The notes: a model not told the origin generated them from the letters alone. Shown: positions 35,431 to 44,506, counted from the first letter of the stretch. The stretch is DNA of 64,000 nt from Amycolatopsis oliviviridis (GCF_014654365.1 NZ_BNAY01000001.1:806001-870000), one strand, 5' to 3'. Made by a program: numbers and translations.

Positions 35431-36510
35431 TCAGCGGGCGACGACCTCGGGCGCGGCGTGCAGTTTGCCGTCGGCCCCGGAGAGACATGACGCGTTGCCA
35501 CCGCGGGCGGCCAGGAACTCGTTGAGGCAGTTCGCGATCTGCGCGTGGCCGTTGGCGTTGGGGTGGAACGACTCCTGCAACGCGTGGCTCGCGCGGTCCA
35601 CCTGGCCGAGGTCGCTCAGTTGCAGGGTCAGCCTGCTGAACCACTCGTTCGCCGGGTCGCTGCTGCACGCTTCGCGACCGGCACCCGCCCGCGAAAGGTC
35701 GAGGAACCGTGCACTCGTCGCCCTCGACGCCTGCTTGAGCCCGTCCGACAGGACGGAGACGCCGTCGCGGCGCATCCACTCCAGATCCTCCGTGCGGAAC
35801 GGGCAGCCGTTGAGGCTGCGCAGCGTTTCCGGGATCTGGGGCCCGACGGGCGAGGCGTACGACATCAGCACGAGCTGGTAGTCCGCCGGGACGTAACCGG
35901 CCTGTGCCAGCACCTTCTTGACGTCGGCGACGGCGTTGGTCACCTTCGGCACCATGGCGTCCACTTTGGACTTCCAGGTCCGGCGGAGCGCCTCGCTGCA
36001 CGGCGGGTTCTGCGGGGAGAACCACGCCTTGAAGCATTCGCTGACCTGAGCGGAGAACTTCGGCTCGTCGTTCGCGCCGACCGCGATCACCACCGCGGCG
36101 ACCCGGTGATCCTTGATCAGGTTCGCCAGCTGTTGAGCCTGCGAAGGTTCGGTCCACTGCTTCGCCTCGCCGAGGGCGATCTGCTCCGACGGCGCCCCCG
36201 AACACGCTAGGTTCACGCGCGCGGTGACGTCGGGGATCTTGATCTGCTCGACGAAGGCGTTGGGGGAGCGGTGGCACCAGTTGCCGCCCTGCCCGTTGGT
36301 CGTGGGCGTGTAGTTGCCCGCGCCCTCACCGGAAACCGTGCTGTCGCCGATGGAGACGACCGTCAGCGGCCCCGTTCCCGGCGGGCCCTGGCGCGGGGAC
36401 GGCTGCCCTGGGCGGCTTTCCGACCCGGTAAGGGCAATGAACCCGACGAGGACCACCACGAACGTGAGCGCGAGTGCACCCCACCACCAACGGAAATGTC
36501 GCATCGTCAT
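35431..36510 (-). CDS. SGNH/GDSL hydrolase, membrane-anchored
   Basis: The 359-residue product has an N-terminal membrane anchor (WWWGALALTFVVVLVGFIAL) and a GDSL hydrolase domain. The catalytic Ser is in SIGDSTVSGEGAGNY, the Asn block is GANDEPKF, and the catalytic Asp/Glu-x-x-His is FHPNANGH near the end. Such enzymes are esterases acting outside the cell. Several cysteines (CHRSP, ACSG, CFKAWF, CSEAL) suggest disulfides. Start: ATG 36510; a second ATG two codons later is equal. Confidence 0.85.
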   Translation of the reverse strand: MTMRHFRWWWGALALTFVVVLVGFIALTGSESRPGQPSPRQGPPGTGPLTVVSIGDSTVSGEGAGNYTPTTNGQGGNWCHRSPNAFVEQIKIPDVTARVNLACSGAPSEQIALGEAKQWTEPSQAQQLANLIKDHRVAAVVIAVGANDEPKFSAQVSECFKAWFSPQNPPCSEALRRTWKSKVDAMVPKVTNAVADVKKVLAQAGYVPADYQLVLMSYASPVGPQIPETLRSLNGCPFRTEDLEWMRRDGVSVLSDGLKQASRATSARFLDLSRAGAGREACSSDPANEWFSRLTLQLSDLGQVDRASHALQESFHPNANGHAQIANCLNEFLAARGGNASCLSGADGKLHAAPEVVAR

Positions 36511-36573
36511 CGGATTCTACGGAAAGCCGGACCCGGCAGGGTGATCATGCCGGTGTGACGGTGGCGATGCCGG

Positions 36574-37476
36574 TCAGCCCGCTTCCGTCAGGTCCGTTCC
36601 GGCCGCCAGCTCCGACACGATGTCGAGGACCCCGGGCAGCGCGGGTTTGCCGTTCCCCGGTACCCAGGCGACCACGGTCCGGGCGGTGTCGCCCGCCAGC
36701 GGCACGAACACCACGCCGCTTCGCCGCAGGCTGTGCGAAGACCGCGCCAGCCTCGTGACGCCGATGCCGGCGGCGACCAGGCCGAGCAGTCCCTGCACGG
36801 TCGCCGCCCGCTGGACCACGCGCGGGGTGAACCCGGCCGCCTCGAATTCGCTGTCGTAGCGCTGATGCCAGGGCTCCCACGAACTCCGCGGCGTGAGCAC
36901 CCACGGCTCGTCCGCGAGGTCCGCGAGCTTCACTTCCGTCGCGGTCGCGAGTCTGTGCCCTTCAGGAAGGACGGCACAGACCTCCTCGGTGACCAGTGTC
37001 CGGATCTCGAAGCCGTCGACCAGTGGCGGCCGCGTGAAGATCAAGTCGTAGCGTCCGGCGGTGAGCCCGTCGACGAGTGACGCGATCTGGGTGGCGTCCG
37101 TGGTGAGGGTGAGATCGGGGAGCCGGTCGCGGACCGCGCGCACGACCGGCGGGAGCAGGTAGTTGGCCGTGGTGGTGAGGAAGCCGAGGTGGAGGGTGCC
37201 GATCTCTCCGCGCACCGCCCGGTTCACCACCGAAAGGGCTTCATCGCTGCGCGCCAGGACCGCGCGAGCCTCCGGCAGGAACAGCGATCCGATCTCGGTG
37301 AGCCGTGTCCCTCGGCTGTCGCGTCGCAGCAGGCTTGCGCCGAGAAGCCGTTCCAGGACGGTGATCTGCTGGGAAAGCGACTGCTGGGCGAGGTGCAGGC
37401 GGCGCGCGGCCTTGGTGAAGCTCGCTTCTTCGGCGACGGCGACGAAGTAGCGCAACTGCCGCAGCTCAGGGGTCAC
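36574..37476 (-). CDS. LysR-family regulator
   Basis: The 300-residue product has the LysR N-terminal winged helix (ELRQLRYFVAVAEEASFTKAARRLHLAQQSLSQQITVLERLLGASLLRR) and a periplasmic-binding-like effector domain. GTG 37476 is the preferred start because the family begins there; an ATG 45 bases upstream exists but would overlap the promoter of the next gene. It is divergent from an SDR, and the 96-base gap should contain the LysR operator. The inducer is unknown. Confidence 0.87.
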   Translation of the reverse strand: MTPELRQLRYFVAVAEEASFTKAARRLHLAQQSLSQQITVLERLLGASLLRRDSRGTRLTEIGSLFLPEARAVLARSDEALSVVNRAVRGEIGTLHLGFLTTTANYLLPPVVRAVRDRLPDLTLTTDATQIASLVDGLTAGRYDLIFTRPPLVDGFEIRTLVTEEVCAVLPEGHRLATATEVKLADLADEPWVLTPRSSWEPWHQRYDSEFEAAGFTPRVVQRAATVQGLLGLVAAGIGVTRLARSSHSLRRSGVVFVPLAGDTARTVVAWVPGNGKPALPGVLDIVSELAAGTDLTEAG

Positions 37477-37572
37477 AGGCTCTGACTGTAGCTGCACCAG
37501 GAAACCGGTGTTGGCCGGCAAAGCGCGATCTCCGCAGGATGGGCGGCAGGAACTTCACTGGAGGAAACAGGA

Positions 37573-38412
37573 ATGACGAAGGAAACCGAGGGCCGCGTCT
37601 GGCTGATCACCGGCTGCTCGTCCGGGTTCGGCAGGCACCTCGTCCTGGCCGCGCTCGACGCCGGTGACCGCGTGATGGCCACGGCGCGCCGCCCGGAAAC
37701 GCTGGCCGAACTGGAAGATCTCGGCCAAGGCCGGGTGCGCACCGCGGCGCTCGACGTCACCGATCCCGCTCAGGTCGAGGCCGCCGTCCAGGCCACCCTC
37801 GCCGAGTTCGGCCGGATCGACGTCGTGGTCAACAACGCCGGCCACGGCTCGGTCGGCGCGGTCGAGGAATTGACCATGCCCGATCTGCGGTCGCTGATGG
37901 ACGTGATGTTCTTCGGTGCCGTCGAGGTGACGAAGGCCGTCCTGCCACACCTGCGGGAGCAGGGCAGCGGGGCGATCGTGCAGATGAGTTCGATGGGCGG
38001 GCAGCAGAGCCCGCCCGGGTTCGGGGCCTACTGCTCGGCGAAGTTCGCCCTGGAAGCGATGTCGGAGGCTCTCGCCGCCGAGGTCGCGCCGTTCGGCGTG
38101 CAGGTGCTGATCGTGGAGCCCGGCGCGTTCCGGACCGAGTTCGGCGGCAGCCGGTTGCAGCGTTCGCGGGTGATCGACGCCTATCGTGAATCCACCGGCA
38201 CCATCCGGGATTTCGTGGAAGGGATGGACGGTTCCCAGCCCGGCGACCCCGCGAAGGCCGCGGCCGCGATCCTGAAGGTGCTTGACGGCGACAACCCGCC
38301 GCTCCGGCTCGCCCTCGGGGACGACGCCGTCGACGGTCTCCGGGCCACGCACGAGGCGAGGGCGGCGGAGCTGGCCGCCTGGGAGTCGTTGAGCCGCTCC
38401 ACCGCCCTCTGA
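37573..38412 (+). CDS. Short-chain dehydrogenase/reductase
   Basis: The 279-residue SDR has TGCSSGFG for cofactor binding, NNAG, and the catalytic YCSAK. The C-terminal extension of about 40 residues (VDGLRATHEARAAELAAWES) is typical of the larger SDRs. A ribosome site, CTGGAGGAAACAGGA, lies before the ATG. Transcription is divergent from the LysR regulator, which most likely controls it. The downstream monooxygenase converges on it. No substrate is predictable. Confidence 0.88.
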   Translation: MTKETEGRVWLITGCSSGFGRHLVLAALDAGDRVMATARRPETLAELEDLGQGRVRTAALDVTDPAQVEAAVQATLAEFGRIDVVVNNAGHGSVGAVEELTMPDLRSLMDVMFFGAVEVTKAVLPHLREQGSGAIVQMSSMGGQQSPPGFGAYCSAKFALEAMSEALAAEVAPFGVQVLIVEPGAFRTEFGGSRLQRSRVIDAYRESTGTIRDFVEGMDGSQPGDPAKAAAAILKVLDGDNPPLRLALGDDAVDGLRATHEARAAELAAWESLSRSTAL

Positions 38413-38417
38413 GGCAT

Positions 38418-39991
38418 TCAGCCGATCCAGCGTCGGATCGCGACGTCGAGCAGCTTGCGCGCGTTGTCGGCCGAGTCCTCGGGGTGTCCGCCCAGGCGAT
38501 GATCCCGTCCGGGCGCACGAACAGGCTCGCCGTGTCGGCGGCCGGATCCGCCGTGTAGGCGATCCGGTCGGCCGGCCCGTGGACCGCGTCGGCGTACCGG
38601 CCGTCAGGTGAGCTGTCGACGAGCACGAATCGGCCGTCGTGCGCGTGATCGGCGAGTCGTGAGCCGGACTTCAGTTCGACGTCCCCGGTGATCGAGCCGA
38701 CCGGAGCTGTGGCGTCGTCGGCGACGTCGTACCGCTGCAGGATCCCGGAGGAGAGCGCGATCATCCGGTTGGTCGCGCCGGGGACGGCGAACAATTCGTC
38801 ACCGACGACCTTCCGCAGTTGAGCGGTCCGTTCGTCGCCGCGCATGAGCGCCACCTGGGCCCGCGTCCAGTCCAGGACCCACGCTCCGATCGGATGCCGT
38901 TCGGAGTGGTAGGTGTCGAGCAGCCCGGCGGGGGCCTGGCCGTTCACGGTCGCGGCGAGTTTCCAGCCGAGGTTCACGGCGTCACCGAGGCCGAGGTTGA
39001 GGCCTTGGGCGCTGAACGGCGAGTGCACGTGGGCGGCGTCGCCGGCGAGGAACACCCTGCCCTGGCGGTAGGTCCGGGCCTGGCGTGCGTTGTCCGACCA
39101 GCGGGTCGCCCGCCCCCGCAGGCCCGTGATCGTCACCGGGACGCCGGTGACGTCGCGGACCGCGCTCTGCAGTTCTTCGACGGTCACGGGCGCGTTCTTG
39201 TCCTCGGGCTGCGGCGCGAACCTGGCGACGAGAATGCGTCCCGGCACCGGTCCGTAGGTGTAGATCCCGCGCGGCGTCCAGTTCCACCCGCGGCGCAGTT
39301 CGCTCGGGTCGTCGAAATCCGCGATGGCCTGATAACCCACCAGTTCCGGGTCGGTGCCCACGAAGTCGACGCCGAGCCGCTTGCGGACGACGCTCCGCCC
39401 GCCGTCGGCCGCGACGACCCACCCGGCGGTGAAGTCGCCCGCGCTGGTCTCGACCACCACATCGGCATCGTCGTCGAGGCCGGCGCCGGTGCTACGCAGG
39501 TCCCGGACCTCGACACCGCGCCGGATCCCGACACCCAGCCTGGCGCAGTGCTCGCCGAGCAGCAGTTCGAGGTCGTGCTGCGGCACCAAGATCCCGTTCG
39601 CCACCGCCGCGTGCGCGGCCAGGACCGGATCGGTCTGGTCGACCAGGTCGTGCCGGAACATGAGCCCCGCGAAATGCCCGAGGACCGGAAACCGGCGGGA
39701 GGTCCGGCCCGCCGCCGCGGTCAAGTCGCGCACCGTCCGGTTCGAGCGGCCGTCGGTGAACGCGGTCGCCTCCGCCAGACGACGGCGTTGCACCTCCTCC
39801 GCGGCGGGCAGCAGACCACGCCGGTCCAGGATTTCGGCGCTGGCGACGTTGATCGAGCCGGATTTGATCGTCGGATCCGGCTCCGCCAGCCGCTCCAGCA
39901 CGGTCACCCGCACTCCTCGCAGCGCCAGCTCGCTCGCGGCGAACAGGCCGGTGGGTCCCGCTCCGACCACGATCACATCGGTTCGCTCCAT
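38418..39991 (-). CDS. FAD-dependent aromatic hydroxylase, frameshifted near the end
   Basis: This is a class A flavoprotein monooxygenase (PheA/MhpA/tetracycline-hydroxylase-like). Seen: FAD loop DVIVVGAGPTGLFAASELALRG, and GRVFLAGDAAHVHSPFSAQGLNLGLGDAVNLGWKLA with the GD motif. Codons 1-500 are intact. Near 38487 the frame changes: after FVRPDGIIAWAD the predicted end PEDSADNARKLLDVAIRRWIG and a TGA (38418-38420) appear in another frame, as if one base is missing. In the original frame the sequence runs antisense into the SDR gene. Either a sequencing error or a recent mutation explains it. A TetR gene is divergent. Confidence 0.8.
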
Positions 39992-40004
39992 GACCACTCC
40001 AAAC

Positions 40005-40044
40005 CTTACTCGGTAAGTTTACTTGGTAAGCTTAATGAGTAAAG
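40005..40044. promoter_or_regulatory. Tandem TetR operator sites
   Basis: A perfect palindrome CTTAC-TCG-GTAAG (40005-40017) is followed by a near copy TTACTTGGTAA (40019-40029) and a third half-like CTTAATGAGTAA (40030-40041). All contain the (C)TTAC/GTAA(G) element and lie in the short gap between the monooxygenase and TetR genes. They should be the binding sites of the TetR protein for both genes. Confidence 0.65.
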
Positions 40045-40057
40045 GTAAGCTTGTCAC

Positions 40058-40666
40058 ATGGCGAAGCGAGGAGACCGGGGCGGTTCGAAGACACGGGCGC
40101 AGATCGCCGCTGTCGGGACGGAGCTGTTCGTCGAGCGCGGTTTCGACGACGTCACCGTCGCCGAGGTGGCCGCCGCGGCCGGTGTTTCGAAGGTGACGGT
40201 CTTCTCGCACTTCGATCGCAAGGAAGACATCGCGCTCGACCGGCTCCCGGACGCCGTCGGCATGGTGCGGGCGGCGATCCGTGAGCGGGCGGACGATGTC
40301 GGTGCCGTCGAAGCACTGCACGCCCTGGCCGCCGGGCTGGTCGCGGAACAGCACCCGCTGTCCGGCCTGAGCGAGGATGCCTTGCCGCTCATGCGCACGG
40401 TCGCCGGGTCGCGGGCGCTCGTCTCCCGGCTTCGTGAATTCGAGCACGAGATCGACGCGGAGCTGGCAAGCGAACTCGACGGTGATGCCCGGTTCTCGGG
40501 CGACAGCGCACTGGTCGCCGCGCTCGTCGTCGCCGCGTACCGCACGGTGGCCGTGGCGACCGTCCGGCGCCGCCTCGCCGGAGACGAGCTCGCGGAACTC
40601 GTCGCGGACCATCGTCAGCGGCTGGACACCGCCTTCGCCTTGCTTTCGGAAGCCTTCCCGGGCTGA
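40058..40666 (+). CDS. TetR-family regulator
   Basis: The 202-residue product has the N-terminal helix-turn-helix (GTELFVERGFDDVTVAEVAAAAGVSKVTVFSHFDRKEDI) and a helical ligand domain. It is divergent from the aromatic monooxygenase and separated from it by tandem palindromes, so it is the probable repressor of the monooxygenase. The inducer is likely an aromatic compound. Confidence 0.88.
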   Translation: MAKRGDRGGSKTRAQIAAVGTELFVERGFDDVTVAEVAAAAGVSKVTVFSHFDRKEDIALDRLPDAVGMVRAAIRERADDVGAVEALHALAAGLVAEQHPLSGLSEDALPLMRTVAGSRALVSRLREFEHEIDAELASELDGDARFSGDSALVAALVVAAYRTVAVATVRRRLAGDELAELVADHRQRLDTAFALLSEAFPG

Positions 40667-40673
40667 CCTGGGT

Positions 40674-41300
40674 TCAGCCGTCCAACCGGGAAGCGAGGAT
40701 CGCCGCGCCAGGCCCGGAAAGTTCGCCCAAAGCCGCGTCCCGTCCGGCGATCGCCAGCAGGATCGCCTCCCCGGGGCCGCGGAGTTCGGGTCCGGAACCG
40801 GCCGACCAGTCGAGGTCCGTCGCGACGAGCCGGAGCCCCCGTGCGCGCTTGTCGGCCTTGATGACCCGGGCGTGGCGCGCGAAGGCCAAGGCGTGCCGCA
40901 GCCGCTCCGGGGGAATGTCGCGGGGGAGTCCGAGCGGCCGCCGGATGTCCTGTTGATGGACGAGGCTGTCGAGCAGCCCGACCCGTCCGCCGAACACGGC
41001 GGTCAGGCCGCGGGGTTCGAGGTTGTCCTCGATTCTCGCGATCAGTTCGTCCGGCGTCCGGCCGGGTTCGCGCGCGAGACCGAGCGCGTTCATCCGGTCC
41101 AGCCGCAGCCCGCCGCGGACGGCCTGGGTGAACAGATCGCGGAAGCGCAGGGCGTCGTAGTCGACGACGTGAGTGACCACTTCCCGAACCGTCCACTCCG
41201 AACACAATGTCCGCGCGTCCCATTGCTCGGGGGTCAGTGTCCGCAGGAACGCGGCGAAGTCCGTCCGTTCGTCCCGTACGAGTCGCGCGACCGACTTCAC
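40674..41300 (-). CDS. Mycothiol-dependent maleylpyruvate isomerase-family protein
   Basis: The 208-residue product is a DinB-like four-helix protein of the TIGR03083 type. It has CSEWTVREVVTHVVDYD (metal-binding His) and a second His-containing part (DSLVHQQDIRR). Members use mycothiol, the actinobacterial thiol, or are of unknown activity. The two histidines support a divalent metal site. The substrate cannot be deduced. Confidence 0.75.
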   Translation of the reverse strand: MKSVARLVRDERTDFAAFLRTLTPEQWDARTLCSEWTVREVVTHVVDYDALRFRDLFTQAVRGGLRLDRMNALGLAREPGRTPDELIARIEDNLEPRGLTAVFGGRVGLLDSLVHQQDIRRPLGLPRDIPPERLRHALAFARHARVIKADKRARGLRLVATDLDWSAGSGPELRGPGEAILLAIAGRDAALGELSGPGAAILASRLDG

Positions 41301-41361
41301 CGGCGGCCTCCTGGAGTCACTTGTGGTCGAGCCACCCGCAAACGTAGTGGGTCACGCCACC

Positions 41362-41459
41362 GAACTCACGTGATCAGAGACGGATCTCGGGTGACGGGAG
41401 ACGGATCTCGTGTGATCAGACACCGCACACTCGAGTGCGGTGTCTCATCACGTGAGTTC
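41362..41459. repeat. Inverted repeat, GATCAGAGACGGA family (copy 2)
   Basis: Outer arms GAACTCACGTGAT (41362-41374) and ATCACGTGAGTTC (41447-41459) are perfect and enclose an inner palindrome AGACACCGCA/TGCGGTGTCT (41418-41427, 41436-41445). Between lies GATCAGAGACGGATCTC and a second AGACGGATCTCGTGTGATC. The unit GTGATCAGAGACGGA is shared with the element at 6417-6486. The 215-base gap (41301-41515) has no gene. Confidence 0.75.
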
Positions 41460-41515
41460 CGCCTTCCCTCACGCGAGTTCGCCGCCCGCGCACGCGAGTC
41501 ACGTCTTCGTCCTGC

Positions 41516-42811
41516 TCAGCAGTTCTCCAGGAAGTGCCGCAGTACCCGGGTGCCGAACCGCAGGCCCTCGACCGGGACGCGTTCGTCCACGCCGTGCGCC
41601 ATCGCGCGGTAGGGGAAGCCTTCCGGAAGCCACAGTGGCGCGAAGCCGTAGCAGTCGATCCCGAGCGGACTGAACGCCTTCGCGTCCGTACCGCCGCCCA
41701 TGCAGTAGGGGACCACGACGGCTTCGGGGTCTTGCGAGCGCAGCGCGTCCGCCATCGCGTCGAACCACGGCGAATCGACCGGTGCCTGGACCGGCGGCTG
41801 ATGCGCGACGAACTCACGGGTGACGCCCTCGCCGAGCATCGCGTCGAGTTCGGCGAACAGCCCGGGTTCGGCATCGGGCAGGACGCGCACGTCCACCTGG
41901 GCCTCGGCCGAACTGGGGATCACGTTCACCTTGTACCCGGCGTCGAGCATGGTCGGCGTCGTGCTGTTGCGGACGGTCGGCACCACCAGCGCCCCGGCGG
42001 GCCCGAGCCGCGCGATCGTTCCGTCCACATCGGACAGATCGACCGGGACGCCGAGCGCCTCGCCGGTGCGTTCGAGAAAGGCCTGGACCGTCGGGGTCAG
42101 CTGGACCGGCCAGCGATGCGCGGCGATCTTGCCGAGCGCGGTGACCAGCCGGGTGACCGCGTTCTCGTCGTTGGGGCGTGAACCGTGCCCCGCGCGCCCC
42201 TTCGCGGTCAGCCGCAGATGCGCGGTGCCGCGTTCGGCCGTCGCCACCGGATAGAGCCGCACGGTCCGGCCGTCGGCGGCGGGAACGTGGTAGGTGTACG
42301 CGCCCGATTCGCTGATCGCGGCCGCGCAGCCGTCGAACAGGTCCCGGTGCGTCGCGGCGAGCCAGTGCGCGCCGTAGTCACCCTTGTCCTCCTCGTCGGC
42401 CACGAACGCCAGGACGAGGTCCCGGCGCGGCCGGAAACCGGTGGCGAGGGCGGCGAGCACCATCGCGCAGAAGTCCTTCATGTCGACCGCGCCGCGGCCC
42501 CAGAGGAACCCGTCGCGCACCTCACCGGAGAACGGGTCCACCGACCAGTCGGCGGCGTCGGCCGGGACGACGTCGAGATGTCCCTGCACGAGCAGCGCGG
42601 GCAGGCTCGGGTCGGTGCCGGGCACCCGGGCGATCACGTTCGCGCGCCTGGGCGCGGACTCGATGATCTTCGAATCGATCCCGAGCCCGGACAGGAGCGA
42701 CGCGACGTACTCGGCGGCTTCGCGCTCGCCCTCGGAGTCCCCGTTGCCCCGGTTCGTGGTGTCGAACCGGATCAGGCGCGAACAGACTTCGACGACATTC
42801 AGCTCAGCCAT
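41516..42811 (-). CDS. M20 family metallopeptidase (dipeptidase/deacylase)
   Basis: The 431-residue product is a di-zinc peptidase. Metal and catalytic residues are in QGHLDVVPAD (His, Asp), RGAVDMKDF, VADEEDKGDYG (the Glu pair) and CMGGGTDAK. Mid-protein GHGSRPNDENAV is the lid/dimer domain. It hydrolyses peptides or N-acyl amino acids. It overlaps the M55 gene by eight bases, in the same direction, so both are in one operon. Confidence 0.88.
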   Translation of the reverse strand: MAELNVVEVCSRLIRFDTTNRGNGDSEGEREAAEYVASLLSGLGIDSKIIESAPRRANVIARVPGTDPSLPALLVQGHLDVVPADAADWSVDPFSGEVRDGFLWGRGAVDMKDFCAMVLAALATGFRPRRDLVLAFVADEEDKGDYGAHWLAATHRDLFDGCAAAISESGAYTYHVPAADGRTVRLYPVATAERGTAHLRLTAKGRAGHGSRPNDENAVTRLVTALGKIAAHRWPVQLTPTVQAFLERTGEALGVPVDLSDVDGTIARLGPAGALVVPTVRNSTTPTMLDAGYKVNVIPSSAEAQVDVRVLPDAEPGLFAELDAMLGEGVTREFVAHQPPVQAPVDSPWFDAMADALRSQDPEAVVVPYCMGGGTDAKAFSPLGIDCYGFAPLWLPEGFPYRAMAHGVDERVPVEGLRFGTRVLRHFLENC

Positions 42812-43631
42812 AGATACCCTGCACCGCCCCGGCCGCGATCGCCGTGACGATCTTGAACGCCTTCATCGCTTCGGTCATGTCCGGCGCGTCGAAACCGACC
42901 CGCCGCACGCCGATCTGTTCCACCGTCGGGATCACCGCCGCGGCCTGCGCGAGATGACTCGCGTCGAACTCGACCTCGATCCGGTGGTGAGTGGTGAACC
43001 GCTCGACCCGGCCCGCCCGGTTCATCGCGTCCGACGCGGCCGAGGACAGCAGCTCGGCGGTCCTGGCGGGCGGGAGGCAGATCGCGGCGTAGCGGCTGAT
43101 GCACTCCTTCACCGTGACCAGCTCAGCCTCCGGCGCGTAGTCCTGGGCGTCGTCGCAGGCCTTGTCGTCGCCGGACACGACCAGCACCGGGACGCCGTAC
43201 TCGGCGGCCATCGCGGCGTTGAGCCTGCCTTCGCTGGCGGGAACGTCGTCGAGCCACACCCCGGTGATCTGATTCTCCAGGTAGGTGTGGGACAGGACGC
43301 CGTCGAAACCGGCCCCGGCGTGGTAGCCGAGGAAGACGACACCGTCCACGCCGGTCTCGATCCCCTGCATCATCGAGAGCGGCTTGTGCCTGCCGGTGAG
43401 CATGCGCGCGCGGCCGTCGAGGTCTTCGAGGAGGAGGTTCCGCTGGGAGGAATGCGCCTCGTTGACGAGTACGTCGGTGGCCCCGGAGTCGAACAGGCCG
43501 GCGATGGTGGCGTTGACGTCGCCGGTGAACAGGCGCCGGAATCGCTGCCACTGTTCGGTGCCCGGGATGACGTCCTCGGTCCAGGTGACGCCGGTGGCGC
43601 CCTCCATGTCCGCCGAGATCATGATGCGCAT
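42804..43631 (-). CDS. M55 D-aminopeptidase (DppA-like)
   Basis: The 275-residue product has the M55 signature MISADMEGATGV (Asp and Glu as zinc ligands) at the N-terminus, plus NEAHSSQRNLLLEDLD and FLGYHAGAG. DppA-type enzymes release D-amino acids from peptides. Start: ATG 43631; the three upstream codons are alternatives. It is followed by the M20 peptidase with overlap, so the pair likely degrades D-containing or cell-wall peptides. Confidence 0.88.
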   Translation of the reverse strand: MRIMISADMEGATGVTWTEDVIPGTEQWQRFRRLFTGDVNATIAGLFDSGATDVLVNEAHSSQRNLLLEDLDGRARMLTGRHKPLSMMQGIETGVDGVVFLGYHAGAGFDGVLSHTYLENQITGVWLDDVPASEGRLNAAMAAEYGVPVLVVSGDDKACDDAQDYAPEAELVTVKECISRYAAICLPPARTAELLSSAASDAMNRAGRVERFTTHHRIEVEFDASHLAQAAAVIPTVEQIGVRRVGFDAPDMTEAMKAFKIVTAIAAGAVQGIYG

Positions 43632-43673
43632 GCCGGGCACCCTAGCCGAGGCCCTTTGTCCTCGCTCCCGGGA

Positions 43674-44282
43674 TCAGGGCCAGGAACCGGACCGCGGATA
43701 GACCGCCCAGGCACGCTCCCAAGCCGCGGCCCGGTGCCGGTCCAGCACCAGCCGGACGACCCGCTGGAGCAGGACGAGCGCGGCGACCACCGCGAACCAG
43801 AGCCAGAGACCGACGAGCACGGAATCGAACACCGCCGTCGACGCCGTCCTCGGGGCGGCGGTGAGTTCACCGCGGGCGTCGACCCAGATCGGCACGGGCG
43901 ATCCGGCGGGGCTGCCCGGTGTCGCGAAGACGCCGCCGGTGTGCCGGGCGCCGCGTGAGTCGGTCCAGGTCGCCTCGGTGGCCGAGTCGTCGGTCCCGAC
44001 GCTCTCGCTGTCGACGATACGGACTGGGGCGGCCTTGAGCAGGTACGCGGTGGTGGCGTGCCGCCCGGCCGCGTCGGTGGCGGCCGCGGCCACCTGCCTG
44101 CCGTGGTTGGCCGATCCGACGGCGGCCGCGACGGGGATGGCGAGGAGCGCCGCGAGGATGACGAGTTTGAGGAGGAGGGCTTCGAACCGGTCCGAGCCGC
44201 GGGCCAGCGAGTTGTGACCCGGGAAGAGCCGTCGCCGGAACCGGGCGATCGGACCGCTGGACCCGTGCACGAGGAACCCCAT
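43674..44282 (-). CDS. Rv1733c-like two-helix membrane protein
   Basis: The 202-residue product has a membrane helix near residue 40 (LLLKLVILAALLAIPVAAAVG), an external domain of about 90 residues, and a second helix near residue 160 (VLVGLWLWFAVVAALVLL). This layout is that of the mycobacterial Rv1733c family, of unknown role. ATG 44282 is chosen because the longer frame does not match. It is divergent from the ABC-F gene. Confidence 0.72.
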   Translation of the reverse strand: MGFLVHGSSGPIARFRRRLFPGHNSLARGSDRFEALLLKLVILAALLAIPVAAAVGSANHGRQVAAAATDAAGRHATTAYLLKAAPVRIVDSESVGTDDSATEATWTDSRGARHTGGVFATPGSPAGSPVPIWVDARGELTAAPRTASTAVFDSVLVGLWLWFAVVAALVLLQRVVRLVLDRHRAAAWERAWAVYPRSGSWP

Positions 44283-44399
44283 TCCCTCAGACCGCGAAAA
44301 CCTCCACTGTCGATTCTCGGTCACTGGGGCGTCGTTGTCGCGGTATGGGGACACAGACCACTCTGTGAACCCGTACACAACCTTTAATTCGTTTTACCC

Positions 44400-44506
44400 G
44401 GCCGCGTCCTCCCGCTACCGTCTCCGGCATGGGGATTTTCTTCACTCTGTGATTCTCGCCTTCGACGCGGCCCTGGCGTAGAGCCTTCGCTCCGCCGGGC
44501 CGCGTC
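44400..44506 (+). promoter_or_regulatory. Leader attenuator of ABC-F gene
   Basis: Three segments could compete in the RNA. Segment 1 is GGCCGCGTC (44400-44408), segment 2 is GACGCGGCCC (44464-44473), and segment 3 is GGGCCGCGTC (44497-44506). Segment 2 pairs with either 1 or 3. Segments 2 and 3, extended by GGCG (44475-44478) with CGCC (44493-44496), form a strong terminator-like hairpin; a pyrimidine-rich CTCTTTCTTTCTT follows 13 bases later. A 7-codon open frame lies between segments 1 and 2. This is the layout of ribosome-mediated attenuation known for resistance-type ABC-F genes. Confidence 0.65.
44429..44452 (+). CDS. Seven-residue leader peptide MGIFFTL
   Basis: A complete short open frame encodes Met-Gly-Ile-Phe-Phe-Thr-Leu and stops with TGA. 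It lies 12 bases before the first arm of the hairpin that precedes the ABC-F gene. No strong ribosome site is seen, but upstream CTACCGTCTCCGGC is in the right position. A ribosome stalled here by an antibiotic could change RNA folding. Confidence 0.5.
   Translation: MGIFFTL

Noticed and set aside
37829..38417. Extension of the aromatic hydroxylase into the SDR gene on the other strand
   Set aside because: The tail after the frameshift is Arg/Ser/Pro-rich. The natural end of the protein is visible in another frame with a stop at 38418.
40005..40044. Terminator between the hydroxylase and the TetR gene
   Set aside because: The palindromes lie between two gene starts in opposite directions, so they are operators.
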